This document shows, piece by piece, positions 1 to 11,162 of a stretch of DNA of 43,867 bases (positions within the stretch are counted from its first letter, which is position 1; the number at the start of each line of letters is the position of its first letter). Location of the stretch: the NCBI GenBank assembly GCA_019649035.1, contig BMAT01009762.1, forward strand, positions 267,570 through 311,436. Direction: 5' to 3'. A program made the position numbers and the translations under genes. The notes under the pieces were generated by a model. The model saw only the letters and a list, made by a program, of their open reading frames with translations, did not search any database and had not been told where the DNA came from. Source of the stretch: Elysia marginata. Its lineage: Eukaryota > Mollusca > Gastropoda > Plakobranchidae.

Positions 1-514
1 AGAAACACAGCATCCCTAACTCAACGCTGTCTACGGTTTTGAAAGACAGAGAGAAGCTACGAAAGGCCCGTGATTACTCGAAATTTCGACCGGCTACAAA
101 GGAAACGAAACTTTGCAGTCACGAGGGACTAGAGGATGCAGTATTTGGCTGTTTGCCTAGTTTCGCCAAGCGATGGCGATGAATGTTCCATTGTCAGGCC
201 CAGTAGTTATAGGCAATGCAGCGGAAATAGCACAGCTAATGAACTTTAAATGTTACCCCTACCCCCAGTTGAGTCAAACAGAGGAAAACAAAACAAACAA
301 AAAAAAAAACAATCAACAATGAACACACATTATGTCCGTGGGCTTTATTGATTGAAAAATGCAAAGGGAGACAACTTGTGATGTTGCAGTTTTGGGGCTC
401 GATTATTTCCCTTTAGAATTTATATTAAAAAAAGGACTTATTTTAAACCAAAATGACTTTAACCCGAAATGGCTTAGAAGGACCCCAAAATTTCGGTTTA
501 AAGGGATTCTACTG
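1..514 (+). mobile_element. pogo/Tigger-type DNA transposon remnant (left part outside window)
   Basis: A broken transposase fragment at the left edge is followed by an AT-rich spacer. The element closes at 485-514 with a typical right terminal repeat: read on the minus strand it begins CAGTAGAATCCCTTTAAACC. This is directly followed by TA at 515-516, the target site expected for Tc1/mariner-pogo elements. Most of the transposase (the whole catalytic DDE part) is missing, so this is an internally deleted, non-autonomous relic. It lies in an intron of the DCAF6-like gene. The left terminus is off the window, so full length is unknown. Confidence 0.7.
3..250 (+). pseudogene. CENP-B/Tigger-like transposase N-terminal fragment, frameshifted
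   Basis: Frame 3 (from base 3) encodes a peptide containing IPNSTLSTVLKDREKL, which matches the second helix-turn-helix and linker of the CENP-B/pogo DNA-binding region. It is followed by an acidic stretch, HEGLEDAVFG. The frame ends at TGA 180-182. The alignment continues in frame 2 with FRQAMAMNVPLSGP and AAEIAQLMNF (about 163-248), the CENP-B-type motif normally written as a WF-x-x-AR-x-x-NIPVSGP pattern. A small indel near 150-162 therefore broke the frame. No catalytic domain follows. The family assignment rests on recalled motif spacing and was not searched. Confidence 0.75.
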
Positions 515-1287
515 TATTTCAGGTGCCATTCTAGAAATTAAAAAACAATTACAATTTATGATGAAATTAAATAGATTCTGTTTTGCTTTCTTTTCTTTTT
601 CTTTTTTTTGATTCTACTGCTTAAGAATATTGAACTTCCCTGAAGATAAAATAATCGATACGTAGCTAAACTTGATTTGTAATAGGGATGGAGGATTTTA
701 TATTACTCTGTGAGGTAACCAATTGAATCAGCACAACTAGTTTTAAGTCTCCTAAGACAGTACATTTACAAAACAAAATGACATTCAGACGAAACATCTT
801 GATATCATATCATGTTGTAAATACATTGCCTTTTTAAAGTCAAGTTGGGTGTTTGGTCAATTTATTCTATTATTACATTTCTATCCTTCGCCCGTGAATC
901 CAATGGTTCCTTGAATTCATTCTAATATGCCTCAGGAGTGAAGTGTTTGTTTCACTTTTAATTACTTAATTTTAAATTGCAACCAGTCAAGTGTAATAAA
1001 TACTTGTTATAAAGTAGGTAATTTTTATTGTTTTCAAAATGAAATGTTCCAAGATAAAGATAAGATAAAGCTCAATTTTTTTTTTTCAACATTTTGAATG
1101 GTAAGGAATACAGTTTTTTAAAATGTTAATAAGTCAGTATATTAAAACAAATGTGACTTGTGCCTGATTTAGTTTGTCGCCTTCCATATATAAGATTTGA
1201 AAGATCATTTTATTTCCTCTTTCAAAAATAAAATCTTTTTTTTTTTTGAATGGTGATTCAAGGTCTTTTTTTTCTGTTTCTAAAAAG

Positions 1288-1444
1288 ATCAAAGAGGCCA
1301 ATTTTTATGGAGAGGGCTATGTAATGTCGGGCTCTGATTGTGGAAGGATCATGTTTTGGGAAAGAGAGACCGGCCGGCTGGTCATGTATCTTGATGCTGA
1401 CAAGCATGTGGTGAACTGTGTCCAGCCCAATCCTTATTCTCCAG
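1288..1444 (+). CDS. DCAF6: DCAF6 exon: WD40 repeat
   Basis: The acceptor is a pyrimidine tract ending in TAAAAAG at 1287. The donor is CCAG|GTAAAT at 1445. The exon starts in phase 0 with [19 protein letters not shown] and leaves one base of a Val codon. An upstream in-frame ATG at 1246 lies in the intron and is not a start codon. Confidence 0.9.
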
Positions 1445-4400
1445 GTAAATTTAGCTAATGAAAGTGAACTTCCCCAAAAATGTTGTCAAAAGTTGTAAAT
1501 TTTAGTCAAAGAGTTTGTAAAATTTTAAAAAGTTGACTGTCATATGTATAGTCGAGTCCAAATATCTTCTATGGTTGTTTAATTCGAACTATATTTCTGT
1601 TACAAAGCTTATTTCTTTTCTATTAGTTACATCTCTAAATCAAAATATTGATAATTTTAAAGTTAAATTTTTTTCTCATGGCTTTTCAAATATGCGGAAT
1701 GGACGGTATTTGTACTTGCCTAGAGAAAGGGCAGATACAAAAGAAAATTTTACTTTTTAAAACTGTTACTGTTTCAGAAAATATGTTTTTAATGCTGTAT
1801 TACAATTTTTTTGTCTTGTTTTAGAAACATAAGGTTTTTTTTAGATTTTGGCAAGTTGTGTGATTTGTGATTTTATTAAAGGTGTTGGCTATTCAGACAT
1901 TATCATTGAATGAGCAAGAAGTAGATCTCTTTTGTTGGGATACATTTATGTTGTACTTCGAAGTTAAGTTAAGCATGGGCATAAAATTTTCAAAAAGCCT
2001 ACATACAACATATTTTGCATAATGTGCAAAAAGTGTTCCTAACTGATGCTCATTGAGCTGGAGGATACTGGCGTCAGTTATGTCCACATTAAGTTGATGT
2101 TCATGAGGGTTTTTGTTGTTTGAATTTTTAACGTCCCAGTCAACCTCAAGGTTATATCAGAGACAGCGCTGGGGACAATTGAAAGCATGCTGCTACACTG
2201 TGATGTAAGGAGAGCTTGCGTATACCACACCCAGTCATATTATCCTGACACGCGGCCAACCAGACTTAACACTAAATCCATAATGCCAAACAGTAGGCGG
2301 ATCAGCTGCTAATAATAATTTTAATGTCTTTGGTTTGACCCGGCCGTGGATCGAACCAAGCACCTCCCAATCTCTGAGCGAGTGTCTTACCGCTAGGCCA
2401 CAGAGCCGTTGATATTCATGAGGAACATACAGTGTTTTGTTCAGTTCGTTCATTGTCAATCTGCTAAAACAACAATTCTAAAATTTGACTAGTAGTGGAA
2501 GTATATTAATAGTATTGTAGTAGTTTATTATGTTCAAAACAAACACCATAAAAACACTTTGATCTACTTATGATACTACCTAGATTAGACTTTTAAAACC
2601 CCTGCTGTATTACCCATAAGTTCATCATCGTTGTGAAATCGAAACTCAACTTGAGTACTTGGAATAATCATTTATTTGTTGGGGTTTTTTTTCTTCTTTT
2701 TTCTGGTTGTACATATGAAAGGTCGACAAAAAACACTTTTTTTATTTTTATATAATAATATTTCATGAGCAGTAAAGTTTGTGTGCACTTCTGTTAAATT
2801 TTTAATATTTTATTTTTATCTGCAGTGTTGGCATCTAGTGGCATAGATTATGATGTGAAGATATGGAGCCCCTTGGAGCAGGACTGCCAGTTTGATCAAG
2901 AGAAATCTGCAGAAGTAAGTGCATATGTACACATTACATAGTGGCTCATAAGAGATAAGTTTGCTCTTTAGGATTAAATTCTTCTTTTTTGTGTATTTAA
3001 CAGCTCTTTGATAAGCACAGGCCACAAGCACAAGTCTTTTACACTATTGTATCATGGTACTGTATTTCTCCATTCTTTCTATGTATTTTTTGAGGTTGTG
3101 AAAACAATTTTTGATTTTTAGTGACCCTTAATAACATTACATTTATTTATACTCATAAAATATTTTTGAGTATGCTTCAATATGCCTACCTCTTTATCTT
3201 CAAATAATGTGAAAGTAGCATTGTGAGTTCACAGATACAAAAAAAATTAAGGAGTAGAAGCTGGTTGGGTTTTTTTTTTTTACACATTTTTTAAATTTCA
3301 CCAATGGGAAAAAGAATTGGAGAGAAAAGGTGTATTAGCACAAAAGTAGTATTTGTGTAACCTCACAAGAAAGAAGGATATTGGTTGAGCCGAACCATTT
3401 TTAGGAATAGAAGATGAAAAACTTATTAACCAGCCGTACGTCTTAATTCTACTCAGAGGCAAAACAAGTATTTGAATGTTGTGCAAGCCATGAAGATATG
3501 AAAGCCATGGACATGTTTCTGATCCCCTGCCCTTTGGCAATATCAGTTTCTGACAGTATTCAGTTAGGAAAAAATACCTAATTAAAATGGATTGTTTTTA
3601 GAATTAAAAGAAAAAAGGTTTGAGGTATTGACCTTCTCTTTACACTTGGAACATTCTGTTGGTCTCTTTCAGATTGTCAGATGTAATGAGCGTATGCTAG
3701 AGGTGACCAGAGATACAGTGACGGTGCCAGCAGCCTTCATGCTTCGTATCTTGGCCTCTCTTTCTCAGATACGCAATGGTATTGTACTAGGGAAAAAAAA
3801 GATTTCGGTCCATATGTGTATCAGTCCTTCATAAGGATTCGATGGTTCTGATTGTGATTAAGAGAAAATGGACCATTTTTTTTATCATAAAGCCAAAATT
3901 CTATTGAAACTTTTTTTTTTTCCACAAATTGAAAGTTTATAATACATTCTATTGTTTACTGTGCAACTATAATAAGCATTAAAAAGAAACTAGACAGCTT
4001 ATTGTTATGCATTTAAGACCCTGACTATGGATATTCCTCAAATCCTTTTTTTTTTCCAGAAAAAAAGAAAAATATCAATGTTGTTGATCCCCCATAATCT
4101 TCGAAACCAGTTGCTCTGGAAGTAATCGAAAATCAATGCCAAAAAATAACTTGAACCACAATTTTTTTTATTATTGGGACTGTGCATGTATATTTATATC
4201 TTCAAAAACCAGTAAATTGAAAATTTAAAAAAATAGAAATAAAATTTCATACTTAAAACAATCTAGATTAATGAATTTTTTTCATAGTCTGATTGGTGGA
4301 CGATGACCTCAGGTTATATTTTCTCAATTGAGATTGCACTAGTTTCAAGTGGCCTATGTGGCCTAAAATTAATGTTTTGCTTTTTTTTTGTTTTGTGTTT

Positions 4401-4725
4401 TCATCTGCAAGATCTATGATCCTAAACTTAATAGGTAATGACTCAGCCATGTAATCCTTTTTTGTATAGGCCTTGAATTTACAATCTAACATTAATTCAT
4501 TGATAAAAAAAAGTTGTATACCAGAGTTGAGTGCTGAATATTATGAACCTTATTAACAGATCTAGATCAAATTCTAAGCAGTCAGAAACAGTAGTGCTAT
4601 AATCTTTTTAAATTAAAATTATTCAAATGTAATTATGTTTGGTTATGCTGTTTTCTTCAGGGCGAGGCTCAGCTAGGCAGCAACAGCAGCAAGGGTCAGA
4701 GCCTGCCTCTTCGAATCAGGATTGA
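1288..4725 (+). CDS. DCAF6: DCAF6 (NRIP) orthologue, 3' part of gene (four exons, 138 codons plus stop)
   Basis: DDB1- and CUL4-associated factor 6 is a WD40 substrate receptor of CUL4-DDB1 E3 ubiquitin ligases; in vertebrates it is also a nuclear-receptor coactivator. Four exons (1288-1444, 2826-2914, 3673-3778, 4661-4725) join with compatible phases (157, 89, 106 and 65 nt; sum 417) into one frame ending at TGA 4723-4725. The product holds the last WD repeats ([17 protein letters not shown], then [19 protein letters not shown]) and the family-specific C-terminal helix [20 protein letters not shown]. That helix distinguishes DCAF6 from the related DCAF5, DCAF8 and WDTC1. All introns have GT/AG ends and clear polypyrimidine tracts. 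Earlier exons lie to the left of the window. The tail is Gln-rich (RQQQQQG), unlike the acidic tail I recall for the human protein. Confidence 0.93.
2094..2423 (-). mobile_element. tRNA-derived SINE, copy 1, with target-site duplication
   Basis: The SINE body is 2109-2408 (300 bp) on the minus strand. Its head carries RNA polymerase III promoter boxes: A box TGGCCTAGCGG (complement of 2390-2400) and B box GGTTCGATCC (complement of 2348-2357), spaced as in a tRNA. The body is flanked by 15-bp direct repeats, TTGATGTTCATGAGG (2094-2108) and TTGATATTCATGAGG (2409-2423), which differ at one base. It aligns over its whole length with the copy at 16197-16502. It is inserted in a DCAF6 intron, antisense to the gene. 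Confidence 0.88.
2826..2914 (+). CDS. DCAF6: DCAF6 exon: final WD40 strand set
   Basis: The acceptor is TTTATCTGCAG (2815-2825) and the donor is GAA|GTAAGT at 2915, a near-perfect consensus. The exon encodes [19 protein letters not shown] and then an acidic or charged linker. It enters in phase 1 and leaves in phase 0. Confidence 0.92.
3673..3778 (+). CDS. DCAF6: DCAF6 exon: conserved C-terminal helix
   Basis: The acceptor is TTGGTCTCTTTCAG (ending 3672) and the donor is AATG|GTATTG at 3779. The exon encodes [20 protein letters not shown] followed by [15 protein letters not shown], which aligns residue for residue with the recalled DCAF6 C-terminal segment. This is the strongest evidence for the orthologue call. 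Confidence 0.92.
4661..4725 (+). CDS. DCAF6: DCAF6 terminal coding exon (Gln-rich tail)
   Basis: The acceptor is GCTGTTTTCTTCAG at 4660. In phase with the preceding exon it encodes [20 protein letters not shown] and one Asp, and stops at TGA 4723-4725. The tail sequence is not conserved, so the call depends on the splice site and phase. A possible alternative 3' exon lies at 7795-7890. Confidence 0.75.
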
Positions 4726-4935
4726 TGAAAAAGGAAGCAACAACTGGGCAACTCTGTTTTTGTTTTGTTGTTTTCTTACTGTTTTTGATTGAGGGGTGTG
4801 AGAGGACAGAAGAAGGGAGGAAGGATGAGTTATAGTATTGATAATGATTGAAAATTGATAATATGATGTGGACCGGAGCCTATTTACTCTTGTTATTATT
4901 ATTAAGTCCTCCATAAACATAAAACATAAACTTAC

Positions 4936-5049
4936 AAAATTACATACATTACAACCTGAATCTTATCAAACTCAAGCACTTTCTTTCATAACAAAATTAC
5001 ATGCATTACAACCTTAATCTTATCAAAGTCAAGCACTTTCTTTCATAAC
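4936..5049. repeat. Tandem duplication, 2 x 57 bp
   Basis: Two adjacent 57-bp units (4936-4992 and 4993-5049) begin AAAATTACATNCATTACAAC and end CTTTCTTTCATAAC. They differ at only a few positions. They lie about 0.2 kb past the DCAF6 stop, probably in the 3' UTR. Confidence 0.9.
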
Positions 5050-5314
5050 ATACAATACTTATACAAAATGAAGTCCTGTTCATCTTCTGATCTTTGATAA
5101 AAACTTGGGTTTTGCTTCATTTGTGTAACCCCGTCCTTTGTATGTGGTAAGGGAATGTTTGATTACTCTTTGTGTAACTAGGTTGTGAATGTTGCTGAAA
5201 AAATTGGAGAAAGCGAAGTTTTTTATGAAAGTATTTGATGAAATTATCTTATCTAATTTTAAGCCCTGCATTATTTGTTGCATAGATCTAAATCCAGCCA
5301 CGCTATTTTAATTA

Positions 5315-5320
5315 AATAAA
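5315..5320 (+). promoter_or_regulatory. Candidate polyadenylation signal AATAAA for DCAF6
   Basis: AATAAA occurs 590 bases after the DCAF6 stop. A second AATAAA is at 5574-5579. Both are plausible and neither can be proven from sequence alone. Confidence 0.35.
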
Positions 5321-7794
5321 GAAAAACAAAATTTAGAATAGAAACCCTCTGCTGGATGTGTATGAAAAACTTTGGTCAAATTCAATTATACCAAAAACCT
5401 AAGTCAGAGCTCAAAATAGCCTAGAAACTGTATATTTGATAGTTAAAAGTACATAGCTTTCCTGCCAAAGCATTCCCTCACACCCCACTAAAGGAGGCTC
5501 CCACCTTCAGTAGTTGCAGTAAAATTTAGATGATTTCATGAGGGGGCACATACAAGCCTGCTGTATAAATGTCAATAAAGATACTAATATGAGAATATTT
5601 TGTGGTAAAAAAAAACCAAGCAAGTGTGATATATCAACTAAAGATGCAGCCAAACAGACAAGCTTATCTGGTTTGCTCTCTTATTATATTTTTTAGCATT
5701 CTCATCAGCCCATTTCCTTCCTATGCCCGATTAGTTTTCATATTTTCAAGTTCTGTGAGAGGAGGAAGTTTGGATCTGAAATGTCTTTTGGTTTTATTGT
5801 TTGGTGTGCGTTAATTTATTTTTTTTGTGGTTTGCTTTTTACTTATTTTGCCTGGTCTCAGCCATCTTTTGTGGGAAAATTGTTTTGCTTTCCAAATACC
5901 CTAATGAGAAAAGTAATTTTTAAACATGACTATTGTTGGCTGTCTGTGAAAGTCATTATGATTGTAGATGTTGAAATTTTTTTTTTTCAAAAAAGTAATG
6001 CCATAGACAGTAAAGACTTGAAACAATCATAATTTCGGTGAATATAAGCTTGGTCCTGATTGACTTGATGGCATGTGGTATGACTAAAAAGCTAAAAGTT
6101 CTTGGTTTCTTCTGAAATTTATTATTTATCTGATTTTTTTTTTTTGTAACCTATAACCTTTGAACTTGAGAATCATTTTCGGTATGAAAAAAAAAGCTGC
6201 CTGCTACAGCTTTCAATTTATAATAAGAGACATGACATGAGGAGAGAGAGAAGGAATAAATACAGGGAAGGGGAGGGACAGAAAAAGAGGGCAAGGTTGG
6301 GAAGAAGAGAAAAGTAAAAGTATGAAAGTATTTATTACATTGTGATACATGTAAATGATTTACCACATCTATTCTTACGAAGATAACTATTAACAACAAA
6401 AATTAGACTTAGGCAGAATATACTTTCCACAATGAAAATTTCCTTTTTTGAATAAAATGTCTTGCAATCTGTGCAAATGAGTTGTATTCTGCAATGTTCA
6501 CATTAACGGTACTAAGAGTTGATACTTTCAATGAACAATGCTTTTTTCTCAGCATTGTAACATTAAAATTGGTATTAAATTTTAAAAATTTTGTGGAAAG
6601 ACATTAGAAATTTTTTTTTTTTACTTGAATCATTGAGATGAAGAGTAAAATTTTTAGATTTGTTCGTCTAGATGTGCTTGATTTTATTTTTGGATTTAAT
6701 GTGTTTGCAGTTCTTTTAGACTTGAAGTTTGCCTACACTGACATATGGATGTCTTTTTTTTTTAAAGTTTTATTTACTTTTTATTATTTGTCCTGTTTTA
6801 ATCCAGTAACAAATATAGTCAACCCTGCTTAGTCGATCTCAGGGATCACAAACACTGAAACAGTAACATTGATTTAGATGAAAAATCGAGATATATACAA
6901 GTCCTTTACTATCCCCATGGAACACACACACAAAACAAGCAAGTTAACTGAAACTCAACTTAAGGAATTTCAATTTATGCAAAGTCGACTATGTTTTCAT
7001 TTAATTTTTGTTTTTGTTAGTAATATCTTCAGTTTGTTGATCCACTCCATTCAAAAAAAAATTCTCCTTTTATGTTTTCAATCTGTGTGTATTCTATGTA
7101 CATTTGTGTTGTGTTGCACATCTTTAAGCTATGATAAAGTGTGTGAAACTTGATGCCTATTTTTTCCGCAAGACATATATATTTTCATTGTTCACAAGCC
7201 AACTCACTTACTGGACATTGCCATTTATTTCCTTTTACAGTTATTAAATCTAGGTTTGTGCTGCCTTGTTATTTAAATGCATATTTCTTGCACCTGTGAT
7301 AAACCTTTGGAATCTTGACGATCTTTTGTTCAACCTATGGAAATTTTTTTTTTCAAATTCATGACCTTCCCTGCAAGATGTAATACATTGTAGTATCAGT
7401 GACTATCAAAATTTACTGAGTAGTATTAAACTTTCTTCTTTAGGAAGTTTATCTTAACCTTCAGGTCTGTCTTTTTCCAACTTTATATCTGTAACAAACC
7501 TCTAGGTTTTTCAGATTTTACAGTATTGTCTAGCTATTTAATTAAAATCAGGGGCAAATTCATCAAATGTTCTAGTCTACCTAGTTTTATTTTGAACTTG
7601 TAGCTCTCTATAAAGTATAATGTTACACTGTGTTTAGGCTTGCTCTTAGAGTTGAATTTGTTTTTGAAAATTATATAGATTTTGTCTTGGTCTTCCCTTC
7701 CCTATGCCTATGTGTTTGAAGGCCTTTGTATCTTCCTTCGTTCTTTGTTTAAAAAGGCATGGTAATTGTCTTTTTCGATTCTCCTTTATTTTAG
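5321..7794. other. DCAF6 downstream/3' region without recognised gene
   Basis: This is AT-rich DNA with many T runs and no ORF that looks coding. Around 6818-6900 there is a short segment (AGTCAACCCTGCTTAGTCGA) resembling one end of a pogo-type inverted repeat. I could not find its partner. Confidence 0.4.
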
Positions 7795-7890
7795 ACTGTT
7801 AAAAAGACGCAGCAACATGTGGAGTTCAACTTGATTGGAGCAGTGTCACCAGAAGACTGCATAATGCAGGGCATTTACAGAATATACTAG
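7795..7890 (+). CDS. Candidate 3' exon (31 codons plus stop), unassigned
   Basis: A very good acceptor (TTCTCCTTTATTTTAG, ending 7794) precedes an open frame beginning TVKKTQQHVEFNLIGAVSPE and ending at TAG 7888-7890. In an AT-rich neighbourhood this segment looks coding-like. Its phase (0) does not continue from the DCAF6 exon at 3673-3778, but it would follow the exon ending at 2914, so an alternative DCAF6 terminal exon or a spliced 3' UTR is possible. I do not recognise the peptide. Confidence 0.3.
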   Translation, partial: TVKKTQQHVEFNLIGAVSPEDCIMQGIYRIY

Positions 7891-8040
7891 AAAAACGAGC
7901 TGATGATGTCTTTTATATAGAACAGTTAGAATGTATTCTTTTGCCTTACATAACATACAATCGTTACTCAAACCATGCACCAATGTTAAGAGATCTGAGA
8001 GTGAGATGTATTTGTTGGCACCAGCAAACCATGTAAAATG

Positions 8041-8199
8041 CAGTGAACCCCTACCTAAATAGTGGGTAAAACCAAAATAGTTTTAAGAATTAAAATAGTT
8101 TTTCCCTTTTATAAAGATTACAATGGCTTAACTCAATTTTTTAAATTTTTATTTGAACTTTTTTATTCCCTAGAATTTTGGTCTAAAGGAATTCCACTG
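8041..8199. mobile_element. Possible pogo/Tigger-like miniature element (159 bp)
   Basis: The right end AAAGGAATTCCACTG (complement CAGTGGAATTCCTTT) closely resembles the right terminus of the pogo-like relic at 485-514 (AAAGGGATTCTACTG). The left end starts CAGTGAACCCCTACC, an imperfect inverted match. A flanking TA duplication is not evident, so this remains tentative. Confidence 0.35.
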
Positions 8200-8279
8200 A
8201 ATTGAAACCTAAATATTTAATATAAGCATAATTTATGTAGTTTTTACACAGAGCAATATTTGTGTACATTTTTATTTAT

Positions 8280-9988
8280 CAGGGCTGCCACTCAGATGTG
8301 GTTCAATCACCTGATTTTTTCACGCTCATCGCAAAAAAAGCCTCTTTGCAGGGTATTACCACACATTAAAACATTGATAACTATTGTAAGAAAATTTAAA
8401 GGCAACAGCAGGATAATTGTTTGTTACCCACTTTATCAAACCTTATATAATTCTAAGGAATTTTTCATGCCTATTTTTTCAATTATTGAAATTACAGTAT
8501 TTATTTCACAACCCACTTTAATTACATATATTCAAATTCTTACTTACTGTATGCACTAATTAGTTTAAGCTGTCACTTCTCAGCTCCCCAAAAGTGCTTT
8601 TCTTTATTTATGGCAACAAAAAGTGGTGATATATTGCATAAACTTAGTTATATAGAAAAATACTGAACATATAAAAGTGAAAATTACATTTTACCAAATT
8701 ACATACCAAAGCATCCCAAATGTCACCCCCCTCTTAATTTGGATGGGTGAATCATTTAATGTTAAGTCAATGCAGAATGATGTTGAGTTACCACAAGAGA
8801 GTCACTCAGGGTCACAATGCTACTTTGCAGTTTTAAAGGAAAAAAAAACCTCGTTTAGCACTTCTCTTGTTTAAATGGAGGCTGGCTGATATGAGCAGCT
8901 TTTGCTCTCTTCACTTGGTGGCACGTGAAAGCATTATCTACTACCCTTTTGATGTGGGCCATGGTAGACTATTCTAATCTGATAGGTTTAATCTAAATCT
9001 GGATTAGATCTCTACCACTATCACTGGAAAATTAAAAGTTTACTAGATTTAGCGTCATTAAACTTAAACAGGACGCAGTTTGGGTTAGCTCTACAATCTA
9101 ACTACAAACTAATCTAGACTAGATCTATCGTGACCAGACAGCCTCATAAGCATGAACAAGCAGGCAGTGTTTTCAGGGTACATACATTTTGCGGTTGTAT
9201 TCAGTATCACGCGATCATTTGACCAACTAAATACCGTTGGGTTGCAGTGATCTTTTATTTATAGTTAGCAAACTATAATGATCAAGGTGGGATTGTTAAG
9301 AAACTTAGCAGACAATCAGATGAAATGCCAATCTTTCACGTGGTTTTGTTTACATTGTGCGGTTCATAGAAGCCGGGATATAAGTTTGTGAAGTTGAAGT
9401 TTGTTGATTCGTTTCCTATGGCCCGTTCACCCCTAGATCTAGGATACTTTATTATAAGTATAGAATATGTAAATCAGTGGGGTAGTTTATAAATAGCGGC
9501 ATTTTAAACTCAAGAATAATCATGCTGAAAGGTGAAATGCGATCGGCAAATCCCGACTCTTGGTCTAGGGAGTCAGCGCCACGGAGTTGAGTCCCCCCAC
9601 TCGAGCAGGTAGGTGAAGGACGCCGGTTATGAGATCGAGGTGTGCTGAACTGATACCGCTCTTTCATTGGTTATATTAGCCAATGTTGACTTGTACTCTC
9701 GCAAGTTCAGGGGTCAAGTTAGTCTGATTGTATACTCGGGTATGGATAAGCCTAATGAACTGTGGTAAACGCCACTCTTCATCACTGAATGCCTCTCTGC
9801 CTACCGATCGATAAGGCAACGGCCGCCGTCGTGTATCCGTGGTTGGCATGGACACTTTTTGGGCCACGGGTTACAAAAATATAAGTTTTGATAAGACCAC
9901 GGACACATGGAGAATCTCACGAAAAATCCGCAGATCAGGCCATAGACCCACAGATATTCCCACGATCCACGGATAAGTGGCAGCCCTG
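8280..9988. mobile_element. 1.7-kb non-autonomous DNA transposon with CAGGGCTGCCACT termini
   Basis: The left end 8280-8292 reads CAGGGCTGCCACT and the right end is its exact complement (AGTGGCAGCCCTG, 9976-9988). Similarity continues inward with mismatches (GTGG, then CCTGAT and a T run). ATTTAT flanks both ends directly (8274-8279 and 9989-9994). The right subterminal region repeats CCACGG-type words several times. CAGGG ends and subterminal repeats suggest a hAT-like or related superfamily, but the 6-bp apparent target duplication is not the 8 bp usual for hAT. There is no recognisable transposase. The GC-richer part (9500-9870) has small minus-strand ORFs that match nothing I know. Confidence 0.75.
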
Positions 9989-10923
9989 ATTTATGAGTGA
10001 CACAACCATGGAAATGAGATATAGATCTGGAATGTGAAAATTTTACCCTAAAAGTACTCTTTCATCTAGTTTCTAAAAGTCAAAAAAAAAAAACCTGGTG
10101 AATGATTTTAATTATGCCCAACAGTTTGTTCACAAAAACTTGAAAAGATTTTTCCCACACACTAATAGAAAAAGTAAAACTTTAGATCTTATCTATATTT
10201 TTAAAAAATTAAGCACATAGTGAGAAGAAGCAAAGAAAAAAAAGGCTATAATTTAATCTCAATAAGTATTGCAATTTTACCCATTATGTTCAAACCAAGG
10301 TTCAAACCAAAGATCCAGTAGGCTAGGAGTTCTTATTTTTCTTTGTGCTTTTTTATGAATGATCTAATTATATTTTTGTTGAATTTATTGAATTTTTTTC
10401 TTTTGATTTAAAGACATGAAAATGCAACATGCTGTGAATTGATTTAATTTCAAACGTGATATTTATTTGTGTGATATGAATACAGATTTATGAAGTGTTC
10501 TTTCTTTGTTTTTCATCATTACCACAAGCTTTCCTTTTACTGTAGGGCTCATGTTCAATGACAACATAAGTGTTGAAAAGTAGAAGAGATTAGAAAATCT
10601 GCATGTTTTCTCTGTTTGTGCCCTATAATTTTATTTGGAAATGACCAGAGCCCAGATCGGTTACCTTGGTAATAAGAGAACAGAGCCATAGAAAACAAAA
10701 CATGAAAAGACATATTATAAAGTGCAAAAAATCACTCATCATTTAACATTCTCAGGGCTGCTTACACACTGTTAGTGCTATGCTTATAATAGACACCCTT
10801 TACCCACCTCTCCACTCTCTTTGCATGTTTAAGAGTCCTAGTTGTAAATTTCTAATACTGTTGCCTAAAATTTGACAATGTTAATTCAATCTAAAAATGA
10901 CCAATTTTTTCACTAATAGTTTG

Positions 10924-11162
10924 AAAGGTATGAAATTAGCGGTGGAGAGAAGTAGGCTCGTATTGAAAATACCCAAAATGTCTGCATTTAGTATGATTTG
11001 AACCAGCATAGTTGCCACATGTTGTAAGCTATGTTTTTCTACATGGCAAGGCGGTGGGTGCCGCCGCTACTTTAAGTCGAAGGTTTGAATCACTCTAAAT
11101 GCAGACATTTCAAGCATTTTTACTTAAAGCCTACTTCTCTCCACTGATTATTTCATTCCTTT
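10924..11162. mobile_element. 239-bp foldback/MITE-like element with about 68-bp inverted arms
   Basis: The left arm 10924-10991 and right arm 11095-11162 are inverted complements over most of their length, sharing blocks such as GTGGAGAGAAGTAGGCT and AAATGTCTGCATTTAG. The 103-bp centre contains a small GC-rich hairpin (GGCGG...CCGCC, about 11050-11066). There is no coding capacity. The target duplication is unclear. Confidence 0.8.

Noticed and set aside
2348..2408. Possible genuine tRNA gene
   Set aside because: A and B boxes are present, but the segment is the head of a 300-bp SINE with target duplications and a diverged second copy; a clean cloverleaf is not maintained.
2235..2459. 74-codon minus-strand frame
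   Set aside because: It lies in the SINE body, which is a tRNA-derived non-coding sequence.
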